In this document: piece after piece, positions 48,482-58,740 of the stretch | How the letters are laid out: every line of letters starts with the position of its first letter | How positions within the stretch are numbered: the stretch's first letter is position 1 | DNA from: Maribellus luteus | GTDB lineage: Bacteria; Bacteroidota; Bacteroidia; Bacteroidales; Prolixibacteraceae | Assembly (NCBI RefSeq): GCF_003576475.1 | Contig: NZ_QWGR01000001.1 | Span: 1-64,000 of the forward strand | Length of the DNA stretch: 64,000 nt | Direction: 5' to 3' | Made by a program: the position numbers and the translations under genes | Notes under the pieces: model-generated | What the model was told of the DNA's origin: nothing | Databases searched by the model: none | The model's input: only the letters and a program-made list of their open reading frames with translations

Positions 48482-51400
48482 ATGGAAAAATCTTTAAAAA
48501 AAGGAGTTTTAATTCTGTTTCTTTTCCTGTTTGCAGGAATGAATATGATTTATGCTCAACAAAAAAGTGTAACCGGAAGTGTAAAGGATGAATCCAACAT
48601 TCCGTTACCCGGAGTTACTGTAATGGTAAAAGGTACAACCAATGGTACAATTACAAATACTGACGGAACATACAGTATTAACGTGCCAGGCGAAGAAGCT
48701 ATTCTTGTATTCACATTTATAGGTATGAAAACAGAGGAGGTTCAAGTTGGTACCCAAACAAGTATTAATGTAACTTTAGCTTCTGATGTTATTGGTCTGG
48801 AAGAGGTAGTAGCCATTGGTTATGGAACAAGTAAGAGAAAAGATGTTACAGGCTCAATTGCTGTGGCTGATTTAGGTGAATTACGAACTGTTCCAGTTAA
48901 CAACATTCTGGAAACTGTAAAAGGATCCGTTCCCGGATTAAATGTAGGATCTACAAACCGTGCCGGGCAAGTTGCAAGTCTGTCAGTAAGAGGTCAGAAT
49001 TCTGTAAGTGCTGGAAATAATCCTTTAATTGTGGTTGATAATGCCATATATAATGGATCTATTGGAGATATCGCCAATGAAGACATTGAAAGTTTCACGG
49101 TGCTAAAAGACGCTAGTGCAGCTGCTGTATATGGTGCACGTTCTGCGAACGGTGTTATTATTATTACTACAAAAAAAGGTAAGGGGATTAATGGGAAACC
49201 ACAATTTAATGCTAACCTTAGTTATGGTATTATAAACGAGATGAAACCTTTGGAAGTATATGATGCAGAAGGTTACATTAAAAGAATGCTAGACATTCGT
49301 GCATTAAGAGGTGACGAAGCTGATCCTTCCAAAGTAGCTGATTATTTCGCGAATCAGGTTGAGAGAGACAACTATTTGGCAACTCCGGACCACAAGCCAA
49401 CCGTGGCGGATCCATACAGCTTGATTCGTCAGAATGGATTTAACAAGAAGGCCAACTTTAGTGTTGCAAACAGAACTGAAAACAGTAGCTACTATATTTC
49501 TACTTCGTTAACAGACCAACAAGGGGTAATTATTAACGATAAGTATAAAAACTTTACAGGAAGAATTAATATGAGTAACGATTTAACAGACTGGTTAAAT
49601 CTTAGTATTAATACCATGTATAGTTTTCGCGATTTCTCGGGGTCATCACCTGCCCAAAGTTCTACAGTTGGTATAAGTCCATATGCTTCTGTGTATAACG
49701 AAGATGGTTCTTATACTCAGTTTCCTCAGCAAACCACATCTTATATAAGTCCTTTTTGGATGATTGCAACATCAGATGTAGATCACAGCCATAATCTAAA
49801 TGCAGTGGTTAAAGCTACTGTAAAAGTTCCATGGGTAAAGGGATTAACCTACTCGAGTACCTATTCAAAGTCTATGCGATGGCAGGAAAGAAATGAATTT
49901 TGGGACAAAAATACGCGTACAGGTTTGTTGGCAAAATCAACAGGATCAAGATATTTTGGACGAGATGTAGATATGTTGTTTGACAATATGTTAAGCTATA
50001 ATCGTTTGTTTGCAGATAGACACAGTGTTAGTGCAACCTTGCTTTATTCGTGGGAAGAATATAATAACGAATTTGTTAGAGGTTCAGCATCGCAGTTTGA
50101 TAACGATGTATTGCGCGATTATAAACTGGGAAATGGTGTTGTTCAAACCATTGATACCGGTGGAGGAGAAAGAGGTTCTATTGGACAAATGGCTAGAGTT
50201 AACTATTCTTTCGACGAAAAATACGGGATTACAGGAACCGTACGTCGCGATGGATTCTCGGCCTTTAGTAAAAACAAAAAATGGGGGGTATTTCCTTCTG
50301 TAGCGGTAAACTGGAATATTTCCAAAGAATCATTTATGGAAAATATTTCGTTCTTAGATAATTTAGGTATCAGAGCTTCTTATGGTTCTAATGGTAACCA
50401 GTCTATTACCCCATATAGTACCTTAGCAAAAGTTGGTACGGGTAAATACTTATACGAAGGGGATGATACATACAGTATTACCCAAGGCATAACAAGCTTT
50501 GCATTAAATGACTTAAGTTGGGAAACAACAACTGGTTTTAACCTGGGGCTGAATTTTGGTGTGTTAAATAATCGCTTAACAGGTGCAATTGATATGTACA
50601 AGTCGAACACCACCGACCAGTTATTTAGTTTAAGTTTACCTTATATAACCGGAGGATCTAGTATTATAGACAACCTGGGTGATATTGAAAACAAGGGGAT
50701 TGAAATTGAATTACATAGTGTGAATGTACAAAAAGGTGATTTTCAATGGAATTCTGATTTTGCATTTTCTCTAAACCGAAACAAAGTTATTACCATTTAC
50801 GGAGAAGATGATGATGGAGATGGAATTGAAGACGACCTGATTTCCAGCAATATCTTTATCGGTAAGAGTTTAGGTCAGATTTATACTTACCGTGTAATTG
50901 GAATGTGGCAACAGGAAGATGTTGACAATGGAACCATTAGAACCGGAATGAATCCTGGAACCTACAAATTGGAAGACCTTCCGAATGAAGATGGCGAGTA
51001 CGATGATAAAATTACTTCGGAAAACGACAGACAGCATATTGGTAATTCAAAGGCCAATTTCAGATGGAGTTTAAACAACAATTTTACATATAAAAACTTC
51101 TCACTAATGGTATATCTATATTCCATTTGGGGTGGTAACGACTGGTTCTTATCAGGAGCTAATACGCCACAAAGAGATCCGTTTCCATATAGGGAAGATG
51201 TAAATAAAGTTGTATATGACTACTGGGCATTGGATAATACTGATGCGGAATTTCCGCGACCTGATGAAAACAGTAAAGCAACGGTAAGAGGCACAAAATA
51301 CTACGACCGTAGTTTTATTAAACTGCAAAAAGTAGCCGTTAGCTATGATGCAAGCGATTGGATCAGCTCAAAATCTTTTATAAAAGGTTTAACCTTATCG

Positions 51401-51532
51401 GTTAGTGGCGACAATTTGGCAACCTATGCTCCGCACTGGGTTGGATTAGATCCGGAAACAGGACAAGGGCTTAATGATTCAGCTGTTCCTTCTCTTCAGA
51501 GTTTCATTTTTACAACAGCAATTAAATTTTAA
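48482..51532 (+). CDS. SusC-like TonB-dependent outer-membrane transporter
   Basis: 1016 residues. A signal peptide, a CarboxypepD_reg-like domain (about 28-110, VTGSVKDESNIPLPGVTVMV, GTTNGTITNTDGTYSINV), a plug (about 115-225, with YGARSANGVIIITTKKG) and a 22-strand barrel ending in FIFTTAIKF with a C-terminal Phe. It imports oligosaccharides with the SusD-like lipoprotein as a lid, using TonB energy. It is the first gene of the PUL operon, divergent from the HTCS gene. The 193-bp intergenic region shows no complete consensus promoter, as is usual where the HTCS activates. Confidence 0.97.
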   Translation: MEKSLKKGVLILFLFLFAGMNMIYAQQKSVTGSVKDESNIPLPGVTVMVKGTTNGTITNTDGTYSINVPGEEAILVFTFIGMKTEEVQVGTQTSINVTLASDVIGLEEVVAIGYGTSKRKDVTGSIAVADLGELRTVPVNNILETVKGSVPGLNVGSTNRAGQVASLSVRGQNSVSAGNNPLIVVDNAIYNGSIGDIANEDIESFTVLKDASAAAVYGARSANGVIIITTKKGKGINGKPQFNANLSYGIINEMKPLEVYDAEGYIKRMLDIRALRGDEADPSKVADYFANQVERDNYLATPDHKPTVADPYSLIRQNGFNKKANFSVANRTENSSYYISTSLTDQQGVIINDKYKNFTGRINMSNDLTDWLNLSINTMYSFRDFSGSSPAQSSTVGISPYASVYNEDGSYTQFPQQTTSYISPFWMIATSDVDHSHNLNAVVKATVKVPWVKGLTYSSTYSKSMRWQERNEFWDKNTRTGLLAKSTGSRYFGRDVDMLFDNMLSYNRLFADRHSVSATLLYSWEEYNNEFVRGSASQFDNDVLRDYKLGNGVVQTIDTGGGERGSIGQMARVNYSFDEKYGITGTVRRDGFSAFSKNKKWGVFPSVAVNWNISKESFMENISFLDNLGIRASYGSNGNQSITPYSTLAKVGTGKYLYEGDDTYSITQGITSFALNDLSWETTTGFNLGLNFGVLNNRLTGAIDMYKSNTTDQLFSLSLPYITGGSSIIDNLGDIENKGIEIELHSVNVQKGDFQWNSDFAFSLNRNKVITIYGEDDDGDGIEDDLISSNIFIGKSLGQIYTYRVIGMWQQEDVDNGTIRTGMNPGTYKLEDLPNEDGEYDDKITSENDRQHIGNSKANFRWSLNNNFTYKNFSLMVYLYSIWGGNDWFLSGANTPQRDPFPYREDVNKVVYDYWALDNTDAEFPRPDENSKATVRGTKYYDRSFIKLQKVAVSYDASDWISSKSFIKGLTLSVSGDNLATYAPHWVGLDPETGQGLNDSAVPSLQSFIFTTAIKF

Positions 51533-51542
51533 TTAGTAAATC

Positions 51543-53252
51543 ATGAAGAAGTTAAATTATATATTATTTAGTGTTCTGCTATTCTTTGTGGCCGTTTCAT
51601 GCGATGAAGATGCTTTATTAACAGAAATACCAAAGGATTTTCAAACTCCTGAAAATTCATTTACAACAAAAGAGGGATTTGAAGCCGGAATGGCCAGTTT
51701 GCACTCTACTATGCACAGTTCAATTTTTGGTAGCAGCGATCAATGGCAAAAGTTTGTTCATTTTGGACAGGATGTTGACCTTGCCGTTTCAGGTCTTGGA
51801 GAAGATGCACTATGGTATTCCATAAGGTGGAATACAATGACACCAGATGACGAAACAGTTTTAGGATGGTGGAGAACCTATTACAGCCTTATTTTTAGGG
51901 CAAATACAATAATAAATCGTGCCGATGATCCTGTTGTTTTTTGGAATTCAGAAGAAGAAAAAAATGAAATTGTGGGAGAGGCTAAGTTCATCAGAGCCTT
52001 TGCCTATCATTTTCTTGCTAATATGTGGGGAGGAGTTCCAATTACCTTGGAAGAAACTGCTGGGGCAAGGTTTGATTACGTTCGTTCAACGCAAAGCGAA
52101 GTATATGAACAATGTGTTGAAGATCTTACTTTTGCCACACAATGGATGAAAACCGTTGACAAAATAAAAGGAGGTCAAATACCTAGAGGTGCTGCCTATC
52201 ATTTATTGTCAGAAGTATATATTGCTATGGGTAAGTATTCTGAAGCGGTTACAGCTGCTTCAGGAGTAATTGATGATCCTAATTATGAATTAATGACGGA
52301 ACGTTTTGGTAAGTACAAAGATTTTACTTTCTATGGTTACGACTATCAAGGAGAACAAGAACCATGGGGCGATGTATATTGGGATTTATTCCGAGATGGA
52401 AACTTTCACAGAAGTCAAGGGAATAAAGAAGCAATTTGGAATACAAACCTGGTTTACCTGGGTGAAGGAAGTGGTTATCCTTTAACATTCGAAAGATGGT
52501 GGGGACCATACTGCTGGGGAGCAAAAGCTCCTGATGGTGTACAAAATTTATTAATGGACTCTTTAATGGGCCGTCCGGTAGGGGTAATTCGTCCTACAAA
52601 ATATGCCTCAGAAGATATTTGGAACTTTAAAGACAGTAAGGACACAGATATCCGAAACTCGAAGTACAATATTCAACGTGATTTTTATTGGAACAATCCT
52701 GCAAGTGATCATTATGGACAGTTGGTTAAAAAAGAAGATTATATAGATCAGGGGAGTAGTTACTTTAGGTCTATATATCCATACTTTATGAAGTTTGTCC
52801 AAGCAGTTCATTATGGACAAGAAGTGGATAAAACTTCGGGCCAAAAACACGACAATGGAAGAACATGGAAGGATGTGTATCTTATGCGTGTTGCTGAAAC
52901 CTACCTTCTAAGAGCAGAAGCACACCACCTAAATGGTAGGAATGAACTTGCTGCCGCTGACATAAATGTAGTTAGGTCACGTGCAAATGCAAATCCGGTA
53001 GATGCTGCTGATGTTGATTTAGACTTAATTCTGGATGAACGTGCCAGAGAGTTATATGGTGAAGAATTTAGGGTAAATACACTATTAAGAATGGGCAAGT
53101 TGAAGGAATACTTGCGTAAGTATCACCATGCAACTCAAGTGCAAAACTTAACATATCCTGATGGTGGTTTCCTTGAGTTACTTCCAATCCCTCAGCGTGA
53201 AATTGAAGCAAACAAAGACGCAGTATTGGAACAAAATCCAGGTTACGAATAG
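51543..53252 (+). CDS. SusD-like glycan-binding outer-membrane lipoprotein
   Basis: 569 residues, 10 bp after the susC-like gene. The lipoprotein signal ends in VAVSC followed by DEDA. The SusD helical core with TPR-like elements is recognisable from KFIRAFAYHFLANMWGGVPI (the family's FLRAxxYFxLVxxxGxVPL pattern), IPRGAAYHLLSEVYIAMGKY and the C-terminal RVAETYLLRAEAHHLNGRNE with RARELYGEEFR. It binds the glycan at the cell surface and closes the SusC barrel. Binding specificity cannot be inferred. Confidence 0.97.
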   Translation: MKKLNYILFSVLLFFVAVSCDEDALLTEIPKDFQTPENSFTTKEGFEAGMASLHSTMHSSIFGSSDQWQKFVHFGQDVDLAVSGLGEDALWYSIRWNTMTPDDETVLGWWRTYYSLIFRANTIINRADDPVVFWNSEEEKNEIVGEAKFIRAFAYHFLANMWGGVPITLEETAGARFDYVRSTQSEVYEQCVEDLTFATQWMKTVDKIKGGQIPRGAAYHLLSEVYIAMGKYSEAVTAASGVIDDPNYELMTERFGKYKDFTFYGYDYQGEQEPWGDVYWDLFRDGNFHRSQGNKEAIWNTNLVYLGEGSGYPLTFERWWGPYCWGAKAPDGVQNLLMDSLMGRPVGVIRPTKYASEDIWNFKDSKDTDIRNSKYNIQRDFYWNNPASDHYGQLVKKEDYIDQGSSYFRSIYPYFMKFVQAVHYGQEVDKTSGQKHDNGRTWKDVYLMRVAETYLLRAEAHHLNGRNELAAADINVVRSRANANPVDAADVDLDLILDERARELYGEEFRVNTLLRMGKLKEYLRKYHHATQVQNLTYPDGGFLELLPIPQREIEANKDAVLEQNPGYE

Positions 53253-53551
53253 TTTTTTAAGCATAGATAGATTTAGTTTGGTTAGATGAAGGGGTGAGGA
53301 GTATTTCTCCCCCCCCCCTTTTTTTTCGAAACTACTTTAACTGAGTAGGAAATTTTAGTTTTGAAAACAAACCTTGTTTCCCGGGTAAGAATATTGTGTA
53401 AAATACTGCTGTTGCTACAGGTAGTTATTATTTTTACTTGCTGTCAATCCAGACCAAAAAGAATAGAAAAAACTTCGGATTAGTTTCTTGGAAAAATAGA
53501 TCACAGAAAGAATAGTAAAACTATTAAGTATAGAAATAAAAAATATTAGGA
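53253..53551 (+). terminator. Spacer with hairpin and C10-T8 tract between susD and the hydrolase genes
   Basis: GGGGTGAGGAG facing CTCCCCCCCCCC (to 53318) forms a hairpin followed by eight Ts (53319-53326), an intrinsic-terminator pattern that could reduce transcription of the downstream genes relative to susCD. The run of ten Cs is prone to slippage. The remaining 220 bp is AT-rich with no gene and no complete promoter. Confidence 0.6.
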
Positions 53552-56500
53552 ATGGCAATAAAGATAAAATCGCTGGTATGTATACTCCTTCTTTTTACAG
53601 GTTTGGCGAGCTTAGGTCAACAAAAAAAAGGTGGAGAAGATCATTTTGCACAAATAGGAAACCGCGTACAGGCAACACGCACGCATTTGCTGGAAGACAA
53701 ATTACCTCCGGTTTTACCCGAGAAATACCTTCTTGCAATGGAAAGGGTAAACAAAGGGTTTTCTCCCATTGAGAAGCTGGATACCGAAGAAGAATTAAAA
53801 GCAGAACTGGCGAGAATGAGAAAGGAATTCCTCCCTTTTATGAAGAACTATGCTCCAGAGATCGAAAAGACTAGGGAACGTTTGCCGCTGAGTGAGTTTC
53901 AGTGGAGAGAAGAGACCGCAGCTGACAGAACAAATTTTGCATCAGCCCTTCAAGGCCAAGGTAGCTGGACAACTGTTCAGATTCCCCATTACGGACCACC
54001 CGAAGGAAGAGCCACAACCTACTATTACAAGGAATTTGAGTTGCCGGGAAAGATGCAGGAGTACGAAAACCAGTTTATTTGTTTTAAGGGTGTAGATTAC
54101 ATCGCAGAAGTATTTGTTAACGGTGCACTTGCCGGAACTCACACAGGATTTTTTGCTCCCTTCGAATTTGATATCACAAAATACTTAGTAAAAGGCACGA
54201 ATACCTTGCTGGTAAAAGTTAAAAACGATTTTAGCACACTGGGCTCACCTGATGGCGGTGGAGAAAAACGCATTGGAGATAAGATCTATGCAGCCAGCGG
54301 ATTGGGATGGGACGATCCCGTAAGAGGATGGCACCATTGTCCGCCCGGAATGGGAATTTATCAGGATTGCTATATCGAATCGCGCGCCCCACTACACTTT
54401 AACGATATTTTTGTTCGTCCGTTACCAGAGGAGGAGAGCGCTGAAGTTTGGTTCGAGATCAACAATTACCATCCGGATTTTAAATACATTACACTTGACT
54501 TGAATTTATACGGTCAAAATTTTGAGGCCACTGAATTTGAGAACCTGAAATATACACCATCAACAACCTATGTGCCCGGTGTGGGCGACCTTGCAAAACC
54601 ACAGGACTGGCAGGAGAGTAAGTTACACCTTGGATATGGAGTAAACTTCTTTAAAGTAAAAATTCCGGTAAAGTCTCCCAAAATATGGAACAATGATACA
54701 CCCTGGTTGTACCAGTTGCAAGTTGAGCTTCAGGATGAAGAAGGAAATCTCCTGGATAAACAGGCAAGCAGTTTTGGAATGCGCACGTTTACTCAGGATA
54801 CAAAAAACACGCCCAAAGGACATTTTTATCTGAATGGAGAACGGATCCGCTTAAGAGGCGCCAATACCATGGGCTTTTTGCAGAACGATGTGAAGAACAA
54901 AGACTGGGAGCAACTGATCGATGACATTTTACTGGCCAAGATCTGTAACATGAACTTTATTCGTTTGACACAACGCCCGGTTCAACCCGAAATATACGAG
55001 TATTGCGACCAACTGGGAATGATGCTACAAACCGATTTGCCATTGTTTGGTAGTTTACGTCCTCATCTTATGGACGAAGCGGTGAAACAGGCAGGGGAAA
55101 TGGAACGCCTGGTGCGCAACCACCCCAGCAATGTGGTGGTAACCTATATCAACGAACGTTTCTCCAATGGCGAAGGTCATCCGCAACGAAACATGCCCAA
55201 TGCCGAAGACTATTATAAGTTGTTCAAGGCCTGCGATCAATTGGTACACCACTGGAATCCCGACCGCGTGATAAAGGCCGGTGATGGGGATTACGATCCT
55301 CCTTCGCCCGGATTACCGGATAATCACTGTTACAATACCTGGTACAACGGGCATGGCTTAGGTCTGGGAGAATTACACAAAGGGCATTGGATGAAGGTAA
55401 AGCCGGGCTGGTTATATGGTTGTGGCGAATTTGGAGCAGAAGCCTTCGATAGTTATGAGGTAATGAAAAAGTACTGGCCCGAAAGCTGGTTGCCACAAGA
55501 TGAAAGCAAAGCCTGGATGCCGAATAAAGTATCAAAAGCGCAAACGCACCGTTTTCATTATATGTGGTACCCAACACCAGATAAACTGGAAGATTGGATC
55601 GAAGCCAGTCAGGACCACCAGGCCTGGGCAACACGATTGGTTACCGAAGCCTTCCGCCGTGATAACCGTATGCTTACTTTTGCCATCCATCTGTTTATTG
55701 ATGCCTGGCCTGCCGGATGGATGAAAGCCATTATGGATGTGGACCGTACGCCCAAAAAAGCCTTCTTTGCCTATCGCGATGCGCTGGCTCCGGTAATGGT
55801 GAATTTGCGTACCGATCGTTACAAATATTACGGTGGAGAAAAAGCAAGTGTTGAGGCATGGATCTGTAACGATCCCAACACTATACCTCAAGGATATGAA
55901 CTGCGCTGGCAGATAGAAAAAAATGGTAAAGTAATATACTCAGCTCAGGCCGATCCTAAGTTTATTAAAAACGGATCACAATTTCAGGGCTACATAGATT
56001 TTGACCTTCCACAGGTTAAAAAACGTACAAAATACGATCTGCGCCTGGCACTTTTTAATGAAGAAGACAAAGGAATCTCAGAATCATTGATTGAACTGGA
56101 AGCTTTTCCAACACAGAAGCCCTCAGCAAAAGGAGTATACACAGATTCTCATAATGGACGTGTACGACAATTGTTGAACGAGATAGGCACAGTAGTTCTC
56201 GAATCCATGGATGAAGCCCAAACAATTGTGGTGGAAAACCATTCTTTTTACCTGGAGAACAAAACACAAATGGATAAATTGGTGGAAAATGGAAGTACCC
56301 TTCTTTTTCTTGAACTACCGGAAGGAAAACACAAAGTGGGTAATAGTGAAGTGGGGATTGAAAAAACAATAATGGGCGAGTATTATTTTGTATCTCCTAA
56401 AACGGGCCATTCATTGGTAAAAAACAATGAGGACTTTGATTTTCATTTTTGGTATGATCAATCTAAAAACACTGTAAGACCATTTTTGAATTCCATGATA

Positions 56501-56692
56501 GTGGCAAAAAAAAGCTGGATGCCTATTTTGGGAACAGGTAAAACCACCTGGAAAGATATTAAAGGGGAATATTTTGCGGCTGCCGAAATGAAACATGGTA
56601 AAGGCCTGTACAGAATTTGTCAGGTACAATTAAATAATCGTTTGGAAGCAAATCCTACTGCTTTTGATCTGTTAAAAGGATTGATTGATTAG
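53552..56692 (+). CDS. Glycoside hydrolase family 2 protein (beta-glycosidase)
   Basis: 1046 residues with a signal peptide (LVCILLLFTGLASLGQ). The sugar-binding jelly roll spans about 110-285 (FKGVDYIAEVFVNGALAGTH). An immunoglobulin-like domain and a TIM barrel follow (about 430-745, from YLNGERIRLRGANTMGFL). The acid/base is Glu535 in TYINERFSNG (the GH2 NE pair), and the nucleophile is Glu626 or Glu630 in GCGEFGAEAF. The C-terminal 300 residues form extra beta domains. GH2 includes beta-galactosidases, beta-mannosidases, beta-glucuronidases and beta-galacturonidases. With uxaC downstream, an uronic-acid substrate is plausible but unproven. Confidence 0.9.
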   Translation: MAIKIKSLVCILLLFTGLASLGQQKKGGEDHFAQIGNRVQATRTHLLEDKLPPVLPEKYLLAMERVNKGFSPIEKLDTEEELKAELARMRKEFLPFMKNYAPEIEKTRERLPLSEFQWREETAADRTNFASALQGQGSWTTVQIPHYGPPEGRATTYYYKEFELPGKMQEYENQFICFKGVDYIAEVFVNGALAGTHTGFFAPFEFDITKYLVKGTNTLLVKVKNDFSTLGSPDGGGEKRIGDKIYAASGLGWDDPVRGWHHCPPGMGIYQDCYIESRAPLHFNDIFVRPLPEEESAEVWFEINNYHPDFKYITLDLNLYGQNFEATEFENLKYTPSTTYVPGVGDLAKPQDWQESKLHLGYGVNFFKVKIPVKSPKIWNNDTPWLYQLQVELQDEEGNLLDKQASSFGMRTFTQDTKNTPKGHFYLNGERIRLRGANTMGFLQNDVKNKDWEQLIDDILLAKICNMNFIRLTQRPVQPEIYEYCDQLGMMLQTDLPLFGSLRPHLMDEAVKQAGEMERLVRNHPSNVVVTYINERFSNGEGHPQRNMPNAEDYYKLFKACDQLVHHWNPDRVIKAGDGDYDPPSPGLPDNHCYNTWYNGHGLGLGELHKGHWMKVKPGWLYGCGEFGAEAFDSYEVMKKYWPESWLPQDESKAWMPNKVSKAQTHRFHYMWYPTPDKLEDWIEASQDHQAWATRLVTEAFRRDNRMLTFAIHLFIDAWPAGWMKAIMDVDRTPKKAFFAYRDALAPVMVNLRTDRYKYYGGEKASVEAWICNDPNTIPQGYELRWQIEKNGKVIYSAQADPKFIKNGSQFQGYIDFDLPQVKKRTKYDLRLALFNEEDKGISESLIELEAFPTQKPSAKGVYTDSHNGRVRQLLNEIGTVVLESMDEAQTIVVENHSFYLENKTQMDKLVENGSTLLFLELPEGKHKVGNSEVGIEKTIMGEYYFVSPKTGHSLVKNNEDFDFHFWYDQSKNTVRPFLNSMIVAKKSWMPILGTGKTTWKDIKGEYFAAAEMKHGKGLYRICQVQLNNRLEANPTAFDLLKGLID

Positions 56693-56771
56693 TAGCAGCT
56701 AACTTTTGAAGGAGCCAGCGTAACGATCGAATAATAGACAAGTTTATAGAGAATAAAAAAGATAGAGATAA

Positions 56772-58664
56772 ATGAATCAATTTAAATTATTATTCATGTT
56801 GTTCCTGTTGTCAACATTGTTTGCCTGCGGGAATAGAAACACAGAATTGAAAAGTCCTTCAGGGAAATTGAGGGTCAAACTGTATGTAGAAGAGGGAAAG
56901 CTTAAGATCGGTCTTTCCAGGAATGATGAAAACCTGTTGCAGGCTGATGCCGGAAAGTTTACATTAGAGAGCGATGTAGTAGGGAACGGATACACCATTG
57001 AAAAAGTGGAGCGATCTTCGACCGATGAATCGTGGAAGCCTGTTTATGGTGAAAGAAGTTCCATTCGGGATAACTACAATGAAATGATCCTGACGCTTGT
57101 GGACAAGGATGCCGAAAATGTACAAGTAAAGCTGGAGTGCAGGTTATACGACGAAGGTTTTGCATTTCGTTATTTGTTCGATTCAGAAACTTTAAAGGAC
57201 GGGATCATTCAAAAAGAATTAACCACGTTTAATTTTAACGGTGACCATTCTGCCTGGGCCACTAACAAAGCACAGGGACACATTGTAAAAATAAAAATCA
57301 GCGACATAAAGAAAGCAGCAGAAAGACCCCTGGTGATCCAACAAGATGAGTCAACATTTCTGGCTCTGGGAGAAGCTGCCCTGGTGGATTATGCCCGTGG
57401 GAAGTGGATCAATAATGGCAAAGGGAATAGCCTTCAAATCGATTTAACGGGTACGGTAAATCTGAGACAGGCCAATTATAAGAGTCCCTGGAGGTATGTC
57501 ATGGTGGGAAGTAGTCCGGGGGAATTGCTCGAAAACAATTATTTAATTCAAAACCTCAACGAGCCTAACCAGATTGAAAATACATCATGGATAAAGCCGG
57601 GCAAGGTGATCAGAGAGGTTACCTTAACGACCAAAGGAGCTTATGCCTGTATTGATTTTGCAGCACGCCATAATATCGAATACGTTGAATTTGATGCGGG
57701 TTGGTATGGAAACGAATACGATGATGCATCGGATGCATCCACCATTACCGTAGATCCACGTCGTTCACCGGGTCCGCTTGATTTGCTTGATGCTGTTAAG
57801 TATGCCGAAAACAAAGGTGTTGGGATTCTTTTGTATGTAAACCGAAGAGCTTTGGAAAAACAGCTGGATGAGATCCTGCCTTTATTTAAATCATGGGGCA
57901 TTAAAGGAATCAAATACGGTTTTGTAAATGTTGGTTCGCAAGAATGGACAGACTGGTTACACGATGCCATTAGAAAAGCAGCAAAATATGAAATGATGGT
58001 GGATGTGCACGACCAGTACCGGCCAACAGGTTACGAACGTACCTATCCTAACCTGATGACTCTGGAAGGAATCAGGGGAGACGAGGAAAGCCCTTCGGTA
58101 GAGCACTCCATAAATACTTTGTTTACCAGAATGATTGCAGGAGCAGGTGACAATACCAACTGTTTTCTGGCCGAACGAGTAAGTCAAAAAATGGGCGGAA
58201 AATCCGCTCAAATGGCCAAAGCAATAATGCTTTATAGCCCGTTGAATTTTATCTATTGGTATGATCGACCGGAAGGATCGCCTGTGAAAAAAGGAGGCGC
58301 CGGATCAGCAGAAAAGGTAATTGACGAAAGCGAAGACCTGAGTTTTTACGACGACTTACAGGTGGTTTGGGACGATACCAAAGTATTGGAAGGTGAAATG
58401 GGAGCATATGCTACTGTTGCACGCAAGAGTAATGACGATTGGTTTGTTGGCTCTCTGGCAGCACATACCGGCAGGGAAGTAAAGATCCCGCTTTCATTTT
58501 TGGATGAGAATGCATCTTACGAGGCAAAGATCTACTATCAGGACACGGATGATTTGAAAAAGAATATATTTAAAACCACAACGGTTAAGGTAAACAAGGA
58601 TTCTGTTCTGGAAAGAAAACTGATTAAAGACAGTGGACTTGCTGTTGTTATTAAAAAGAAATAA
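56772..58664 (+). CDS. Glycoside hydrolase family 97 protein
   Basis: 630 residues. The lipoprotein signal ends in LSTLFAC. The N-terminal GH97 beta-sandwich is about 28-270 (LKSPSGKLRVKLYVEEGKLK). The TIM barrel is about 275-530 (YVEFDAGWYGNEYDDAS; MVDVHDQYRPTGYERTYPNL; EGIRGDEE) and a C-terminal beta domain follows. Characterised members are inverting alpha-glucosidase SusB and retaining alpha-galactosidase BtGH97b. The latter's nucleophile Asp, in a K-[VI]-D-F context, corresponds here to KYGF (Gly383), so a retaining mechanism is unlikely. Specificity cannot be assigned. It lies 79 bp after the GH2 gene in the same operon. Confidence 0.9.
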   Translation: MNQFKLLFMLFLLSTLFACGNRNTELKSPSGKLRVKLYVEEGKLKIGLSRNDENLLQADAGKFTLESDVVGNGYTIEKVERSSTDESWKPVYGERSSIRDNYNEMILTLVDKDAENVQVKLECRLYDEGFAFRYLFDSETLKDGIIQKELTTFNFNGDHSAWATNKAQGHIVKIKISDIKKAAERPLVIQQDESTFLALGEAALVDYARGKWINNGKGNSLQIDLTGTVNLRQANYKSPWRYVMVGSSPGELLENNYLIQNLNEPNQIENTSWIKPGKVIREVTLTTKGAYACIDFAARHNIEYVEFDAGWYGNEYDDASDASTITVDPRRSPGPLDLLDAVKYAENKGVGILLYVNRRALEKQLDEILPLFKSWGIKGIKYGFVNVGSQEWTDWLHDAIRKAAKYEMMVDVHDQYRPTGYERTYPNLMTLEGIRGDEESPSVEHSINTLFTRMIAGAGDNTNCFLAERVSQKMGGKSAQMAKAIMLYSPLNFIYWYDRPEGSPVKKGGAGSAEKVIDESEDLSFYDDLQVVWDDTKVLEGEMGAYATVARKSNDDWFVGSLAAHTGREVKIPLSFLDENASYEAKIYYQDTDDLKKNIFKTTTVKVNKDSVLERKLIKDSGLAVVIKKK

Positions 58665-58740
58665 AAAAGAATAATAAACCGCTGAGGTGCGGAGATGCAA
58701 AGATTCTGGATTGCGCCTTTGCTGTTAAAATTTAACCAAT

